Both the position numbers and the translations under genes were made by a program. This document shows, piece after piece, positions 20,130 to 29,912 of a DNA stretch of 64,000 nt. The stretch covers positions 21,382-85,381 of the forward strand of contig NZ_BMYM01000004.1 of the NCBI RefSeq assembly GCF_014652275.1, read 5' to 3'. This DNA is from Parahalioglobus pacificus. Lineage in GTDB: Bacteria > Pseudomonadota > Gammaproteobacteria > Pseudomonadales > Halieaceae. Under the pieces are notes generated by a model. It was not told where the DNA came from and searched no databases. It saw only the letters and a program-made list of their open reading frames with translations. Positions within the stretch are counted from its first letter, which is position 1. Each line of letters opens with the position of its first letter.

Positions 20130-20933
20130 CTACTTGCGCGCTCGCCGGCGCAAACCCTTCTCCAGTTCCGCGTGCAGATCAAGGTATTGAGTGGTTAGAT
20201 TATGGCTGGGCGCCAGGTCTACCAGAGGCCGATGCTCCCGGTGCGACTCTTTCATCTTCACCGAAGTGTTTAGGAAGGTCTTGAGTACCGGATAGCCCTC
20301 ATCCTTCAATTCGGCAACCAACTCGCCCGGGAGTCTGGCCTGGCTATTGAACTGGTTGATAACCACACCTTCAATTGAAAGATCGGGGTTATGGTCTTCC
20401 TGCAGTTCGTCAATGTTATCTGTCAGCGCGTACAGGCTCTGGCGGGCGAAGCTATCGCAGTCGAAAGGAATAAGTACGGTGTCCGCGGCGATCAAAGCGG
20501 ACTTGGAGTAGAAGTTGAAGTTGGGCGGCGTATCGATGTACACCCGATCGTATTCTTCATCGAGCTTCGTCAGCGCATCGCGCAGTTTGTAGATTTTGTA
20601 GCGCGACTCCAGTTCCTTCTCCATATCGGACAGCGCCGGGCTGGCCGGCATCAGAAACAGGTTTTCGTAGGGTGTCTCCCAGACAAAAGAGTCCGGGTTC
20701 TGGCGCATTTTGCGTGAGCCAACGGTCTGCTTGAACAAGCCGGCAACGCCCTGGGCCTCGGCGGGAAAGGCATCCGCATCGATCTCGCCTACCAGGTAGT
20801 GGGTGGTATTGCCCTGCACATCCAGATCAATCACCAGCGTGCGAAGGCCCTGGGATGCACTGATTGCAGCAAGATTACAGGTGATGCTGGTCTTGCCAAC
20901 ACCGCCCTTCTGGTTGAACACCACACGCTTCAT
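20130..20933 (-). CDS. Orphan ParA/MinD-type ATPase
   Basis: 267-residue Walker-type partitioning ATPase: deviant Walker A NQKGGVGKTS at residues 7-16, LVIDLDVQGNTTHYL (switch/Walker A') and YIDTPPNFNFYSKSALIAAD (Walker B). The C-terminus is basic (KGLRRRARK), possibly for DNA contact. No ParB, parS cluster or plasmid replication gene is adjacent, so it may position another cargo rather than segregate this DNA. Confidence 0.9.
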   Translation of the reverse strand: MKRVVFNQKGGVGKTSITCNLAAISASQGLRTLVIDLDVQGNTTHYLVGEIDADAFPAEAQGVAGLFKQTVGSRKMRQNPDSFVWETPYENLFLMPASPALSDMEKELESRYKIYKLRDALTKLDEEYDRVYIDTPPNFNFYSKSALIAADTVLIPFDCDSFARQSLYALTDNIDELQEDHNPDLSIEGVVINQFNSQARLPGELVAELKDEGYPVLKTFLNTSVKMKESHREHRPLVDLAPSHNLTTQYLDLHAELEKGLRRRARK

Positions 20934-21018
20934 TTACGCACTACCTATCAACTGGGCCGGGGGCAGCGAGTGTAAACAAAGCCAGAATCCAATGTAAGCA
21001 ATTCCCGACCAGGACACG

Positions 21019-22179
21019 TCAGGCGGCCCAGACCCGCTCATACAGCGCAACGATATCAGCGGCCTCGGGAATTCTGGGGTTGTTCGCCGGCGAACCCGAG
21101 GCCAGGGCCTGCTCGGCCATCACAGGCAGTGCTTCAAACCAGGCAGCCTCCTCAATGCCATACGCTTTGGGGCCCGGCACCGACAGATCGCTGCACAGCG
21201 CGCGCAGCCCATGTACCAACTTCTCGCAGGCGGTATCGTCGTTGTCAGCGGTGGTGGCCATGCCCATATGGCGGGCACAGGTTGCGTAGCGTTCTGTGGC
21301 AGCAGGCACAGTCCATGCCGTAACCTCGGGCAGCAACATGGCATTACTGAGGCCATGCGGCACATGGTAGAACGCACCGATGGGGCGGCTCATACCATGA
21401 ATCAACGTGACGGATGCGTTGGCAAAGGCCATACCTCCCTGGGTTGCAGCCAGCATCATGGCTTCTCTGGCCTCACAATTGTCCGGCTGCTCGCAGGCTG
21501 TCCTCAGGTGGGTAGCTATGGTGGTCATCGCTGTTAGGGCGATGCTGTCGGTAAATGGGTTAGCACGCCGGCTGACGTAGGCTTCAAGGGCATGGCACAA
21601 GCTGTCTATCCCGGTATCTGCCGTCAGCCGGTAGGGCATGGAAAGTGTCAGCTCATAATCAACCAGCGCAGCCACAGGCATCATTCCCAGACCCATGCAC
21701 AACATTTTCTCGCCGGTTTCCGTATCAGTGATCACCGCAGCACGCGTGGCCTCAGAGCCGGTGCCAGCGGTCGTTGGAATCGCCAAAACCGGCAACCCGC
21801 TGTCCACCACAGCAGGCACTTTGTAGTCCCGCATCTTGCCGCCGTGAACGCCCAACACCGCAACGGCCTTGGCGGTATCCAGTGAGCTACCGCCACCCAG
21901 AGCCACCACCGAGTCATGATTGCCTGCATCCAGAACCGTCAACGCCGCCTGAACACTGTCAGTGGTTGGGTCCGGGACGCAGTCCGAGAAGATGCTATGA
22001 GCAAGACCCGCCGCGTCCAAGTCATCGATTAACAGCCCCGCGTAGCCGCACTGCACCATAAAGGGATCAGTCACCACCAATGGACGGCTGAGGCCTAGGG
22101 ACTTCAAGATTTGTGCGATTTCACGGCTGGCGCCCGCACCCACGCGGAGCACTCTGGGCAAATTGATATTGGCTGTCAC
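21019..22179 (-). CDS. Iron-containing alcohol dehydrogenase
   Basis: Group III Fe-ADH, 386 residues. NAD-binding region VALGGGSSLDTAKAVA and metal-binding segments HALEAYVSRRANP and HGMSRPIGAFYHVPHGLSNA are visible. I chose GTG at 22179: GGGAGAG lies a few bases upstream and the product begins MTANINLPRVLRVGAG, as the family does. An alternative TTG-led start at 22221 is less likely. Substrate is probably a short alcohol or aldehyde; it cannot be fixed from sequence. Confidence 0.92.
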   Translation of the reverse strand: MTANINLPRVLRVGAGASREIAQILKSLGLSRPLVVTDPFMVQCGYAGLLIDDLDAAGLAHSIFSDCVPDPTTDSVQAALTVLDAGNHDSVVALGGGSSLDTAKAVAVLGVHGGKMRDYKVPAVVDSGLPVLAIPTTAGTGSEATRAAVITDTETGEKMLCMGLGMMPVAALVDYELTLSMPYRLTADTGIDSLCHALEAYVSRRANPFTDSIALTAMTTIATHLRTACEQPDNCEAREAMMLAATQGGMAFANASVTLIHGMSRPIGAFYHVPHGLSNAMLLPEVTAWTVPAATERYATCARHMGMATTADNDDTACEKLVHGLRALCSDLSVPGPKAYGIEEAAWFEALPVMAEQALASGSPANNPRIPEAADIVALYERVWAA

Positions 22180-22319
22180 AGGTCTCTCCCGATAGAGCGC
22201 TGTTGATAGACTGCGCCGCAATTACTGCGCGCTGCGGCGACGAACTTTATCACAGGCATACCGTGTCGCGCGGGACCGTGTCAGACTGCAGGTTGATACT
22301 TCCTTTTGACATCCCTGCC

Positions 22320-22928
22320 ATGGCGACCGAACCATTACAAACAGCACCGATACAGGCCATTCATGACTTCTGGTTTGGGCCGCTGTCAGATCAGGGATTC
22401 GCAGCTCCCGAAAAGCACAACCTCTGGTTTACTACGAGCGATGACACCGACGCTCACTGTCGGAATAACTTCGGTACGTGGGTGGATCAGGCGCTGGCGG
22501 GGGCGCTCGATCACTGGCAAAGCAGTGCCGCAGGCCGGGTAGCGCTGGTGCTGCTACTGGACCAGTTCACCCGGAACATTTATCGCGATACACCGAAAGC
22601 CTTCGCTGGCGATCCCGCTGCTCGCTTGCTCAGTAAAGCCGCACTGGATGACGATGAGTGGCAGGGCCTGCCAAGCATCCACAAGGTCTTCCTCCTGATG
22701 CCCCTGGAGCACAGCGAGTCAATCGCTGACCAAGCCCTGTGCGTAGAGCAGTTCACCGCCATCACCCAAACCAACGAGCACCCCCAAATCGCGAATTTTC
22801 TGCGCTATGCCCAGGCGCACAAGGATGTCATTCAGCGGTTTGGACGCTTTCCCCATCGCAACGCCATTCTGGGCAGGCCCTGCACCGCCGAAGAATTGTC
22901 GTATCTGGAGACAAACAGCGGCTTTTAA
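22320..22928 (+). CDS. DUF924 family protein
   Basis: 202 residues with the DUF924 hallmarks: IHDFWFGPLSDQGFAAPEKHNLWF at the start, LLLDQFTRNIYRDTPKAFAGD in the middle and HKDVIQRFGRFPHRNAILGR near the end. All-alpha, TPR-like fold; function unknown. ATG at 22320 is taken because DUF924 starts there; the frame upstream is not family-like. Cytoplasmic. Confidence 0.92.
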   Translation: MATEPLQTAPIQAIHDFWFGPLSDQGFAAPEKHNLWFTTSDDTDAHCRNNFGTWVDQALAGALDHWQSSAAGRVALVLLLDQFTRNIYRDTPKAFAGDPAARLLSKAALDDDEWQGLPSIHKVFLLMPLEHSESIADQALCVEQFTAITQTNEHPQIANFLRYAQAHKDVIQRFGRFPHRNAILGRPCTAEELSYLETNSGF

Positions 22929-22945
22929 ACCCGCAGCAGCGACGC

Positions 22946-23518
22946 CTACGATTCCTTGACTACCATCTCGCGCAAATAGCGATCCGGGGTCATCTGGGTT
23001 TCCCAAACATCAAATCGACCGGTTTCGAGGTCATCGTAGGCTTGCCTAATCGCGTCGTTAACCTCTGGGTAGGCGACGTCCTCCCACGGGCACTCATGGC
23101 GATCGTAAAAGGCAGCCGCCAATGACTCTGGCCCGGGATTCACCGCGCCACTGTCCACGGTGGCCCTGAAACCCAGAAATACCTGATCAATGAAGGTGAT
23201 CGTGCCCGTCATGTATAGGCTCATGGCATCAGGGTCTACCAAAACACCCGCCTCTTCGCGCAGCTCCCGAGCTGCGCCTGCGGCCAGTGCTTCACCCGAT
23301 TCCAGAAACCCGCCCGGGATCGCCCAGCGCCCGCGTTTGGGCTCGATGGCTCGTTGAACCCAGAGCAGTTTCTGGCCCCAGGCAACAAAGCTGGTTACTA
23401 CCACCATAGGATGCTGGTAGCGCGGCTGTTCACAGGTGGGGCAGTACCAGTGATTACGCGGCTCACCCGCAACAGTATGCGTGGTAACGGCGGATCCGCA
23501 CTGGGAGCAAAAACGCAT
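22946..23518 (-). CDS. Nudix hydrolase with N-terminal zinc ribbon
   Basis: 190 residues. An N-terminal zinc ribbon (CSQCG...CPTC) resembles that of NADH pyrophosphatase NudC. A Nudix box follows at GGFLESGEALAAGAARELREEAGV. Likely cleaves a nucleoside diphosphate-linked compound. The exact substrate is unclear; the SQPWPFPxS signature of NudC is not seen, so it is not called nudC. Converges on the DUF924 gene with a 17-bp gap. Confidence 0.9.
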   Translation of the reverse strand: MRFCSQCGSAVTTHTVAGEPRNHWYCPTCEQPRYQHPMVVVTSFVAWGQKLLWVQRAIEPKRGRWAIPGGFLESGEALAAGAARELREEAGVLVDPDAMSLYMTGTITFIDQVFLGFRATVDSGAVNPGPESLAAAFYDRHECPWEDVAYPEVNDAIRQAYDDLETGRFDVWETQMTPDRYLREMVVKES

Positions 23519-23640
23519 AATGTATTAGGAGCGCTCGCGTAGGGCGTTGAATTCCCAACATAGCATTTTGCGGGTGCCGGGGCATAGGCGCTATGCTTTG
23601 CGCCTCGCACACGCAAGATCAAGCCTGCTAGGAATCGCGC

Positions 23641-24927
23641 ATGGATATACAGCTGTTATTGACCGGAAACGAGATCATGAGCGGCGACACCGTCGATTCG
23701 AATTCGGCGATGATGGCTCAGCGTCTGGCGAGCCTTGGCCTGACTGTGCAGCGCAAAATCACTGTGGGCGACGATAGCGCATTACTGGAGCGAGAGCTGG
23801 CGAACATGACGCGCGAGGCGGATCTGGTAATCGTCAATGGTGGCCTTGGGCCCACCATTGACGATCTCACGGCGGAGATCCTCGCGACGGTGGCGGACCT
23901 TCCCATTGCTGAGCATCCTGAGGCGCTGGCACACCTGGAGCAATGGTGTGCCAAACGAAATCTCACGCTCAACGCCGCCAACCGCAAGCAAGCCCTGTTG
24001 CCTGCCGGTTGCACACTGATTCCTAATGAAACCGGCAGCGCAGTGGGCTTCAGCCTGGAGGTCAATGACTGCCTGGTGCTTTGTACACCCGGCGTACCCA
24101 GTGAACTCTCACACATGCTCGAGCACGTTTTGGATCTACTGCGCCAGCGTCTCGGCAACCCGCAGCAGCACAACATCTTGCGCCTGCAGACCTTTGGCCT
24201 GGGGGAGTCCAGTGCCCAGCAGATAATCTCTGACGGCGTTCCAGACTGGCCACCGGCTGTCGACCTTGGGTTCCGCGCTGGAGCACCCCAGATGGAGATT
24301 AAACTCACGGTCACCAACGATGATGATCTGGCGCTGCAGCAGGCCTGCAGGCACCAGCTGGAGGATTTGTTTGGCGATCACATCATTGGCGAGGGCGACA
24401 CCCTGCTGGCGGAGCGGGTGCTTGAGCTACTGGTTGAACGGGGCAAAACGTTGGCCACCGCCGAGTCCTGCACAGGCGGGCTGATTGCTTCCATGTTGAC
24501 GCGTATCGCCGGCTCATCTCGTGGTTTTCACGCGGGCTTCGTCACCTATGACAATGACATCAAGCACCGCGTGCTAGGCGTGCCCGAGGCATTATTGGAA
24601 GAGCACGGCGCCGTTAGCGAACCGGTGGTGGTGGCGATGGCAGAAGGCGCGATGCAGCGTGCTGGCGCCGACTACAGCATCGCGGTCTCAGGTATTGCAG
24701 GACCCGGTGGCGGCAGCAACGAAAAACCCGTGGGCACCGTTTGGCTGGCTTGGGGCAGCCCGGAAAACATTGAGACCTGCTGCCTTAACTGGCCGGTAGA
24801 GCGCACTCTGTTCCAAACCATGGTTGCCGCTGCCGGACTGGATATGATTCGGCGCACACTGCTGGGGCTCGATTCGCAGCCTCGCTACTTCGACCAGCGC
24901 CGGGTCAGGGCTGGAGCTGCTCAATAG
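23641..24927 (+). CDS. cinA: CinA-family protein: nicotinamide-nucleotide amidase/pyrophosphatase
   Basis: Full-length two-domain CinA, 428 residues. N-terminal molybdopterin-binding-like domain (LLTGNEIMSGDTVDSNS, NGGLGPTIDDLTAE, CTPGVPSEL) with probable ADP-ribose pyrophosphatase activity. C-terminal NMN deamidase (TAESCTGGLIASMLTRIAGSS, GFVTYDNDIKHRVLGVP, SGIAGPGGGSNEKPVGTVW). It recycles pyridine nucleotides. The 3' end overlaps the convergent pdxH gene by 23 bp. Confidence 0.95.
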   Translation: MDIQLLLTGNEIMSGDTVDSNSAMMAQRLASLGLTVQRKITVGDDSALLERELANMTREADLVIVNGGLGPTIDDLTAEILATVADLPIAEHPEALAHLEQWCAKRNLTLNAANRKQALLPAGCTLIPNETGSAVGFSLEVNDCLVLCTPGVPSELSHMLEHVLDLLRQRLGNPQQHNILRLQTFGLGESSAQQIISDGVPDWPPAVDLGFRAGAPQMEIKLTVTNDDDLALQQACRHQLEDLFGDHIIGEGDTLLAERVLELLVERGKTLATAESCTGGLIASMLTRIAGSSRGFHAGFVTYDNDIKHRVLGVPEALLEEHGAVSEPVVVAMAEGAMQRAGADYSIAVSGIAGPGGGSNEKPVGTVWLAWGSPENIETCCLNWPVERTLFQTMVAAAGLDMIRRTLLGLDSQPRYFDQRRVRAGAAQ

Positions 24928-25543
24928 CCCAGCCACCCTCGCCGTTGGCGGTGTACAGGAACCGATCGTGAAGGCGATGCTCACCACCCTGCCAGAACTC
25001 GATACGCTCAGGGCGCACCCGGTAGCCACCCCAAAAATCCGGCATGGGAATATCACCGTCGGAGAATTTACGTTTGATCGCCTGAAACTGTTCTTCCAGC
25101 AATGCACGCGTTGATACCGGCCGGCTTTGGCGCGATGCCCAGGCCGCTATCTGGCTGTCCCGTGGTCGGCTGAGGAAGTAAGCGGTTGATTCCGCTAGCG
25201 TCATTTTACGGGCGGTGCCGGCAACGATCACCTGGCGATCGAGGGCATTCCAGGGAAACAGCAGGGATACGCGAGGATTACTGGCAATAGCCTGGGCTTT
25301 GGCGCTGCCTAGATTGGTGTAAAACACGAAGCCCTCTGCAGATAGCCCCTTGAGCAGCACAATACGCTGCCAGGGCATGCCGCTGGCATCCACGGTACCA
25401 AGGGCCATGGCCGTAGGGTCATCCAGCCCGGCATCCACCGCCTGCTGCAACCACTGTTCGAACTGCTGAAAGGGGCATTCGTTAAGCATGTCCCGGCGCA
25501 GACCGCCGGCTACATACTCTCGCCTGTATTGCTCGTATCGCAC
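24905..25543 (-). CDS. pdxH: Pyridoxamine 5'-phosphate oxidase
   Basis: FMN enzyme that makes pyridoxal phosphate from PNP or PMP. 212 residues, with RIVLLKGLSAEGFVFYTN (FMN-binding), LLFPWNALDRQVIV, SQIAAWASRQSRPVSTR and FWGGYRVRPERIEFWQGGEHRLHDR. The C-terminus ends QLQP in place of the common RL(A/S)P; otherwise complete. Divergent from the GNAT gene. Confidence 0.95.
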   Translation of the reverse strand: MRYEQYRREYVAGGLRRDMLNECPFQQFEQWLQQAVDAGLDDPTAMALGTVDASGMPWQRIVLLKGLSAEGFVFYTNLGSAKAQAIASNPRVSLLFPWNALDRQVIVAGTARKMTLAESTAYFLSRPRDSQIAAWASRQSRPVSTRALLEEQFQAIKRKFSDGDIPMPDFWGGYRVRPERIEFWQGGEHRLHDRFLYTANGEGGWAIEQLQP

Positions 25544-25611
25544 CTGAAATCCCTGCTAGTCTTCCCGTTAATGGTAGTGATCACCGCCAGTACACGCAAA
25601 AGGAACCGGCC

Positions 25612-26223
25612 ATGCATACCGCACCTCACATTCGCGAGGCTACGCCTGAGGACTTGGACTTACTGGTTGATACGCTCAGTGACGCCTTTCACGATGACCC
25701 GGTAATGAACTGGGTGATCCCCGAGCGGTCGCTGTATGCGGACTTTTTCCGGATCATCATTCGCGATCTTTACTTCCCAAAGGGCATCATCCACCTGGAT
25801 GACAAAGGCCGCGGTGCAGCGCTCTGGCTGCCTCCCGGTATCGCCTTCGAGATCCCGCCGCGCCTGGGTATGCTCTCGCTGGTCGTACGTTTAGTATTGA
25901 AACGTGGGTTTGGCACCCTGATACGGATGCGGGACCAGGGCGCGCTGTTTGATACACATCACCCAACGTCACCGCACTACTACCTGCAATTTATCGGCTG
26001 TCGCCGAGATGCCCAGGGCATGGGTGTGGGTTCGTCGCTGCTCAAGCAGGGCACTCGGCTTGTCGACGCTGAGGGCATGCCGGCCTACCTGGAGAGTTCG
26101 AACGAACTGAATGTGCCGCTGTATCAGCGGCACAGGTTCGAGGTGACTACGCAAGATAGAGTGAGCGGCGATGGGCCTCAGGTGTGGTTTATGTGGCGCG
26201 AGGCCTCACAACCCGACTCCTAG
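25612..26223 (+). CDS. GNAT-family N-acetyltransferase
   Basis: 203 residues. The start IREATPEDLDLLVDTLSDAF and the acetyl-CoA-binding segment CRRDAQGMGVGSSLLKQGTRL are typical of the GNAT fold, followed by AYLESSNELNVPLYQRHRFEV. Substrate unknown. Confidence 0.88.
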   Translation: MHTAPHIREATPEDLDLLVDTLSDAFHDDPVMNWVIPERSLYADFFRIIIRDLYFPKGIIHLDDKGRGAALWLPPGIAFEIPPRLGMLSLVVRLVLKRGFGTLIRMRDQGALFDTHHPTSPHYYLQFIGCRRDAQGMGVGSSLLKQGTRLVDAEGMPAYLESSNELNVPLYQRHRFEVTTQDRVSGDGPQVWFMWREASQPDS

Positions 26224-26226
26224 CAC

Positions 26227-26781
26227 TCAATAAGGCGGGAAGTCCGCGAAGATTGCGCTGGCTGCCTCACGCCGATTTTGGGCCGACTTCTCGGGGTCCG
26301 GCTGCGACTTCAAGCGAGATTCGATCACTGCTCGCCAGACCGAGCGATTCCGCACAGGGTCGATCATATCCACAATGAGGGTACCCTGCGTGTATTGGCG
26401 CACGGAGACATCTGAAACATTGGGCCCGCAGCGCCAGCAATTGTAGTAGCTGGCCGAGTTGTAACTGCGTACGTCGGTTTTCTCCTGCGTGACCAGGTGC
26501 CAGATCATGTACAGATCTGCGTCCTTGTTGTCTCCGACCACCCGAATGCCCTTGCGCTCCAGCTCATCGGAGAGCGCCTCATCAATGCGATCGACCTGCA
26601 TGTCTGATATCCGCACAGAATTTACTGTGGTTCGATCAAAGGGCTGAATCGCCACTTTGTCGACATTACGGAAATCAAACGACTGGTCGAAATCAGTCGT
26701 GGCGGTGAGCGGGCTTGCACATCCGCTGAGCACGGCAACGCTGGCCGCAATGATCACCGCAAGAACGGAACGTACACTCAT
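26227..26781 (-). CDS. DUF4136 lipoprotein
   Basis: 184 residues from ATG 26781. The signal peptide ends in the lipobox LSGC (ASVAVLSGCASP). The mature part matches DUF4136: TDFDQSFDFRNVDKVAIQPF, then IDEALSDELERKGIRVV, ADLYMIWHL and a C-terminal TLIVDMIDP. Function unknown; outer-membrane attachment is expected. Two codons upstream a TTG could also start. Confidence 0.9.
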   Translation of the reverse strand: MSVRSVLAVIIAASVAVLSGCASPLTATTDFDQSFDFRNVDKVAIQPFDRTTVNSVRISDMQVDRIDEALSDELERKGIRVVGDNKDADLYMIWHLVTQEKTDVRSYNSASYYNCWRCGPNVSDVSVRQYTQGTLIVDMIDPVRNRSVWRAVIESRLKSQPDPEKSAQNRREAASAIFADFPPY

Positions 26782-26814
26782 AATCAAACTCCAAAAATCT
26801 GCGTGCCATTATAG

Positions 26815-27129
26815 TCAATCGTGGGTTGACGGATACACCGGCGCGCGCTGCATGAACACCGGAATCTCGGGGAAGGGGTGCATTTCGGTCCACGCCTCCC
26901 CAAGCCGCTGCTCCAAGGACTCGCCCATTTCGCGCGCATGTATAACGCTCATTTGCGATTGCAGGCCAGTCACAGTGTCCTGGCCCAAGAGCAGCAAGGC
27001 CTCCATCAATCCCTCAGCACGCAATTGCATGGCTGGCGACACATCGTCACCTGCCGCCGCGCGGCGAAACATTTCAAGTAGCCTGCGCTCCCACTCTTTT
27101 TTCACCGGGGACATAGCCTCACACTCCAT
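26815..27129 (-). CDS. Small helical hypothetical protein
   Basis: About 104 residues from ATG 27129 (or 99 from ATG 27114). It is all helical in appearance: WERRLLEMFRRAAAGDDVSPAMQLRAEGLMEALLLLG. It has a Pro-rich tail (HPFPEIPVFMQRAPVYPS). No signal, no metal motif, not recognised. It lies 33 bp upstream of the DUF4136 gene on the same strand and may share its transcript. Confidence 0.7.
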   Translation of the reverse strand: MECEAMSPVKKEWERRLLEMFRRAAAGDDVSPAMQLRAEGLMEALLLLGQDTVTGLQSQMSVIHAREMGESLEQRLGEAWTEMHPFPEIPVFMQRAPVYPSTHD

Positions 27130-27210
27130 TGGCAGTTGATCGGGCGCCGATAGCCGCACAGCGGTGCTTGCGTTACATTGCCCACACGCTTTTTAAAGGA
27201 ACCCACGCCG

Positions 27211-28959
27211 ATGTCAATTCGTCACCTGCGATCGCTGTTGATTCCCGCTCTGCTAATGGGGCTCACCACAATAGTCAGCGCCCAGCCGGCATCGGATGCC
27301 CAGCCGCCCATCATCAACTATGACAACAGATTTCTGCCAATTGCTGCAAAAGACGGCATGGTCGTGGGTCCCGAGCGTCTGGCATCAGAGGTCGGCCGGG
27401 ATATCCTGGCGCAGGGCGGAAATGCGGTGGATGCGGCGGTTGCCACCGGTTTTGCGCTCGCCGTGACCTATCCCCGTGCGGGCAATCTGGCAGGCGGTGG
27501 TTTCATGCTGATTCATCTGGCGGACGAAAATCGCCAGACCCTGATCGACTACCGTGAAACTGCGCCTGCAACAGCTTCACGAGATCTTTTTCTGAATGAG
27601 GATGGCGAAGTAGACCGCATGCGGGAGTACTTCAGCCACCAGTCTGCCGGCACGCCAGGCTCCGTCGCCGGCTTGATTTACGCGCAAGAGAAGTACGGCA
27701 CGCTGCCGCTAAAAAAGGTCCTGCAGCCCGCCATCGCCCTGGCAAAAAACGGCTTCCCTGTGTCCTTCGCGCTTAACTTTGAGTTCAATGCACGCGCAGA
27801 GCGCCTGAAACAGAACGAAGAAGCGAAGCGCTTGTTTTTTACACCCGCCGGCGAAACCTATGCCATCGGCGACAACTTTGTGCAGAGTGATCTGGCCTGG
27901 ACTCTCGGACAAATCGCGGAGCGAGGCCACGACGGTTTTTACAAGGGTGAAGTTGCTGAAAAGATCGTGGCTGAAATGGAGGCCGGCGACGGGCTTATTA
28001 GCCTTGAGGACCTTGCCAACTATAAAGTTGTGGAGCGCACCCCCGTCACAGGCACTTTTCGCGATTACACCGTGGTCTCGACCCCACCGCCCTCTTCCGG
28101 TGGTTTACACATCATTCAGATTTTGAACTTGCTCGAGCCCTATGCGCTCAAAGACATGGGCCATAACAGTGCCGCCTACCTGCATGTGCTCACTGAAAGC
28201 ATGAAACGCGCCTACGCGGATCGCAGCCGTTTCCTGGGCGACCCGGATTACGTGGACGTACCGGTAGCCGCACTGACTGACAAAGGCTATGCCGATCGCC
28301 TGCGCGAAGGTATCAACGAAGAGCGCGCCACACCGGCGAAAGACATTGTGCCCGGGGCTTCACTGCACGAAGAAAGCTCAGACACAACGCACTACACGGT
28401 AGCGGATGCGGCCGGCAATGTCGTATCCAACACCTACACGCTGAATTTCAGCTTCGGTTCCCACATTGCCGTGCCCGGGACCGGCATGCTGCTCAACAAC
28501 GAAATGGCAGACTTTGCCGCCAGCCCCGGCAACGCCAATGCCTACGGCTTGGTGGGAGGTGAAGCCAACAGCATTATGGGCGGCAAGCGCCCCCTGTCAT
28601 CCATGAGCCCAACCATGGTGTTCAAGGATGGCAAGGTGTGGCTGGCCACCGGCAGCCCCGGCGGCAGCCTCATCATCACCACCGTTCTGCAAACCATATT
28701 GAACGCCATGGTATTTGACGTAAATGTCGCCACCGCAGCAGCCTGGCCTCGAGTGCATCACCAGTGGCTCCCTGACAAACTGCGCATCGAGCAGGGTGTC
28801 AGCAAAGACACTGTGCGTCTGCTGGAAAGCATGGGGCACACGGTAGAGGTGGGTAGCCGGACACTGGGCCGCACCCAGTCGATAATGCTGGAAGACGGCT
28901 GGCTGTTTGGTGCGACCGATACCCGTCGCCACGGTGGTTATGTCGCGGGAGACCGCTGA
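27211..28959 (+). CDS. ggt: Gamma-glutamyltransferase (first of two)
   Basis: Periplasmic Ntn-hydrolase proenzyme that hydrolyses or transfers the gamma-glutamyl group of glutathione; it self-cleaves at a catalytic Thr. Here that residue is in SSDTTHYTVADAAGNVVS at about residue 390. Signal peptide (LLIPALLMGLTTIVSAQ) cleaved near residue 24. Other family segments are GGNAVDAAVATGFALAVTYP, GGGFMLIH, GTPGSVAGLIYA and GSPGGSLIITTVLQ. ATG at 27211 is preferred over an upstream start at 27178. The 582 residues make a normal length. Confidence 0.94.
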   Translation: MSIRHLRSLLIPALLMGLTTIVSAQPASDAQPPIINYDNRFLPIAAKDGMVVGPERLASEVGRDILAQGGNAVDAAVATGFALAVTYPRAGNLAGGGFMLIHLADENRQTLIDYRETAPATASRDLFLNEDGEVDRMREYFSHQSAGTPGSVAGLIYAQEKYGTLPLKKVLQPAIALAKNGFPVSFALNFEFNARAERLKQNEEAKRLFFTPAGETYAIGDNFVQSDLAWTLGQIAERGHDGFYKGEVAEKIVAEMEAGDGLISLEDLANYKVVERTPVTGTFRDYTVVSTPPPSSGGLHIIQILNLLEPYALKDMGHNSAAYLHVLTESMKRAYADRSRFLGDPDYVDVPVAALTDKGYADRLREGINEERATPAKDIVPGASLHEESSDTTHYTVADAAGNVVSNTYTLNFSFGSHIAVPGTGMLLNNEMADFAASPGNANAYGLVGGEANSIMGGKRPLSSMSPTMVFKDGKVWLATGSPGGSLIITTVLQTILNAMVFDVNVATAAAWPRVHHQWLPDKLRIEQGVSKDTVRLLESMGHTVEVGSRTLGRTQSIMLEDGWLFGATDTRRHGGYVAGDR

Positions 28960-29053
28960 GTCTTCGAAACTCACGCCAGCACGGGGGCGCGTTGTCGAAG
29001 GCACAGCGCCAAATCTCGTGCTGTCGCTTCGTGAATCCCTACGAACGTGAAAA

Positions 29054-29848
29054 TCAGGCGCTTCGCGGTATTCTGACTTTGGCGGTCTGACGGCTGATAG
29101 CCACCAAGCGGCCCTCGCTATCCCAGTATTCTCCGTCCTCCTCGACCACTCCGTTAGTCGCATGACGGGAGTACAGCCTGGCCTGCACGGGGCCGGGTGC
29201 GGGCTTGGCCCGCACCTGCACTGTCAGTTCTACCGTCGGTACCCAGCCGACAAGTCCTACCACACTGAACGCGGGCGGGGGGAAAGCATCGGCGAACATC
29301 AACAGGCTGATAGGGTCGGGATTAGCGCCATCCTTATGGCGAATCCAGCCACGGAATTCACCGCTGCCGGAAGGTTCGCCGCCCTGAAAGACCTCGACGC
29401 CATCCAACAGTCGCAAATCCACATTCTGCCGGAACTCAAGGCCGCTATCCGCGCCAATCTCACAGTCTTCAAAACGCGGGAATTCGGGGCGCTCCTTCCC
29501 TACCCAACTGGGTCCAGACAGTGTGTCGAGGTCTGTGTAAACGGCCGTCGCCAGTACCTTGAGCTCACCATCCTGAGTTAGGCGGGCTGTGGCGTGGCTG
29601 GTGTTTCGGCTGCTGCGCAAGGGTTCAATACTAATCTCGGCATCCCCCAAAACTGTGGGGGCGAGGTAAAACGCATTGATCACCATAGGATCGCCGTGGA
29701 CCAGGGCCTCAGACAGAGCGCGACCAATGATGGACAGCACATAGCCGCCATTGGGCACAGCGCCGATGCGCCACCCCTTGTGCAACTTCGCCTGCCATTG
29801 ATTGTCCGACGTCTGTATGACCGCCGTGTCCTGCTCAAACTTACTCAT
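29054..29848 (-). CDS. Acyl-CoA thioesterase-like protein (double hotdog)
   Basis: 264 residues of the thioesterase-like superfamily related to TesB. N-terminal hotdog: WRIGAVPNGGYVLSIIGRAL, typical of this group, then SSRNTSHATARLTQDG. C-terminal hotdog: LTVQVRAKPAPGPVQARLYSRH and EDGEYWDSEGRLVAISRQ. Likely hydrolyses acyl-CoA; chain length unknown. Confidence 0.9.
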   Translation of the reverse strand: MSKFEQDTAVIQTSDNQWQAKLHKGWRIGAVPNGGYVLSIIGRALSEALVHGDPMVINAFYLAPTVLGDAEISIEPLRSSRNTSHATARLTQDGELKVLATAVYTDLDTLSGPSWVGKERPEFPRFEDCEIGADSGLEFRQNVDLRLLDGVEVFQGGEPSGSGEFRGWIRHKDGANPDPISLLMFADAFPPPAFSVVGLVGWVPTVELTVQVRAKPAPGPVQARLYSRHATNGVVEEDGEYWDSEGRLVAISRQTAKVRIPRSA

Positions 29849-29912
29849 GGTGTTACTGACCTCTGGTTTCGCGCGACGCAGTGTAAAGCCAATACTCCGC
29901 TAGATGCGTATT

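Noticed and set aside
22946..23518. NudC (NADH pyrophosphatase)
   Set aside because: The zinc ribbon fits, but the NudC signature after the Nudix box is missing and the protein is too short.
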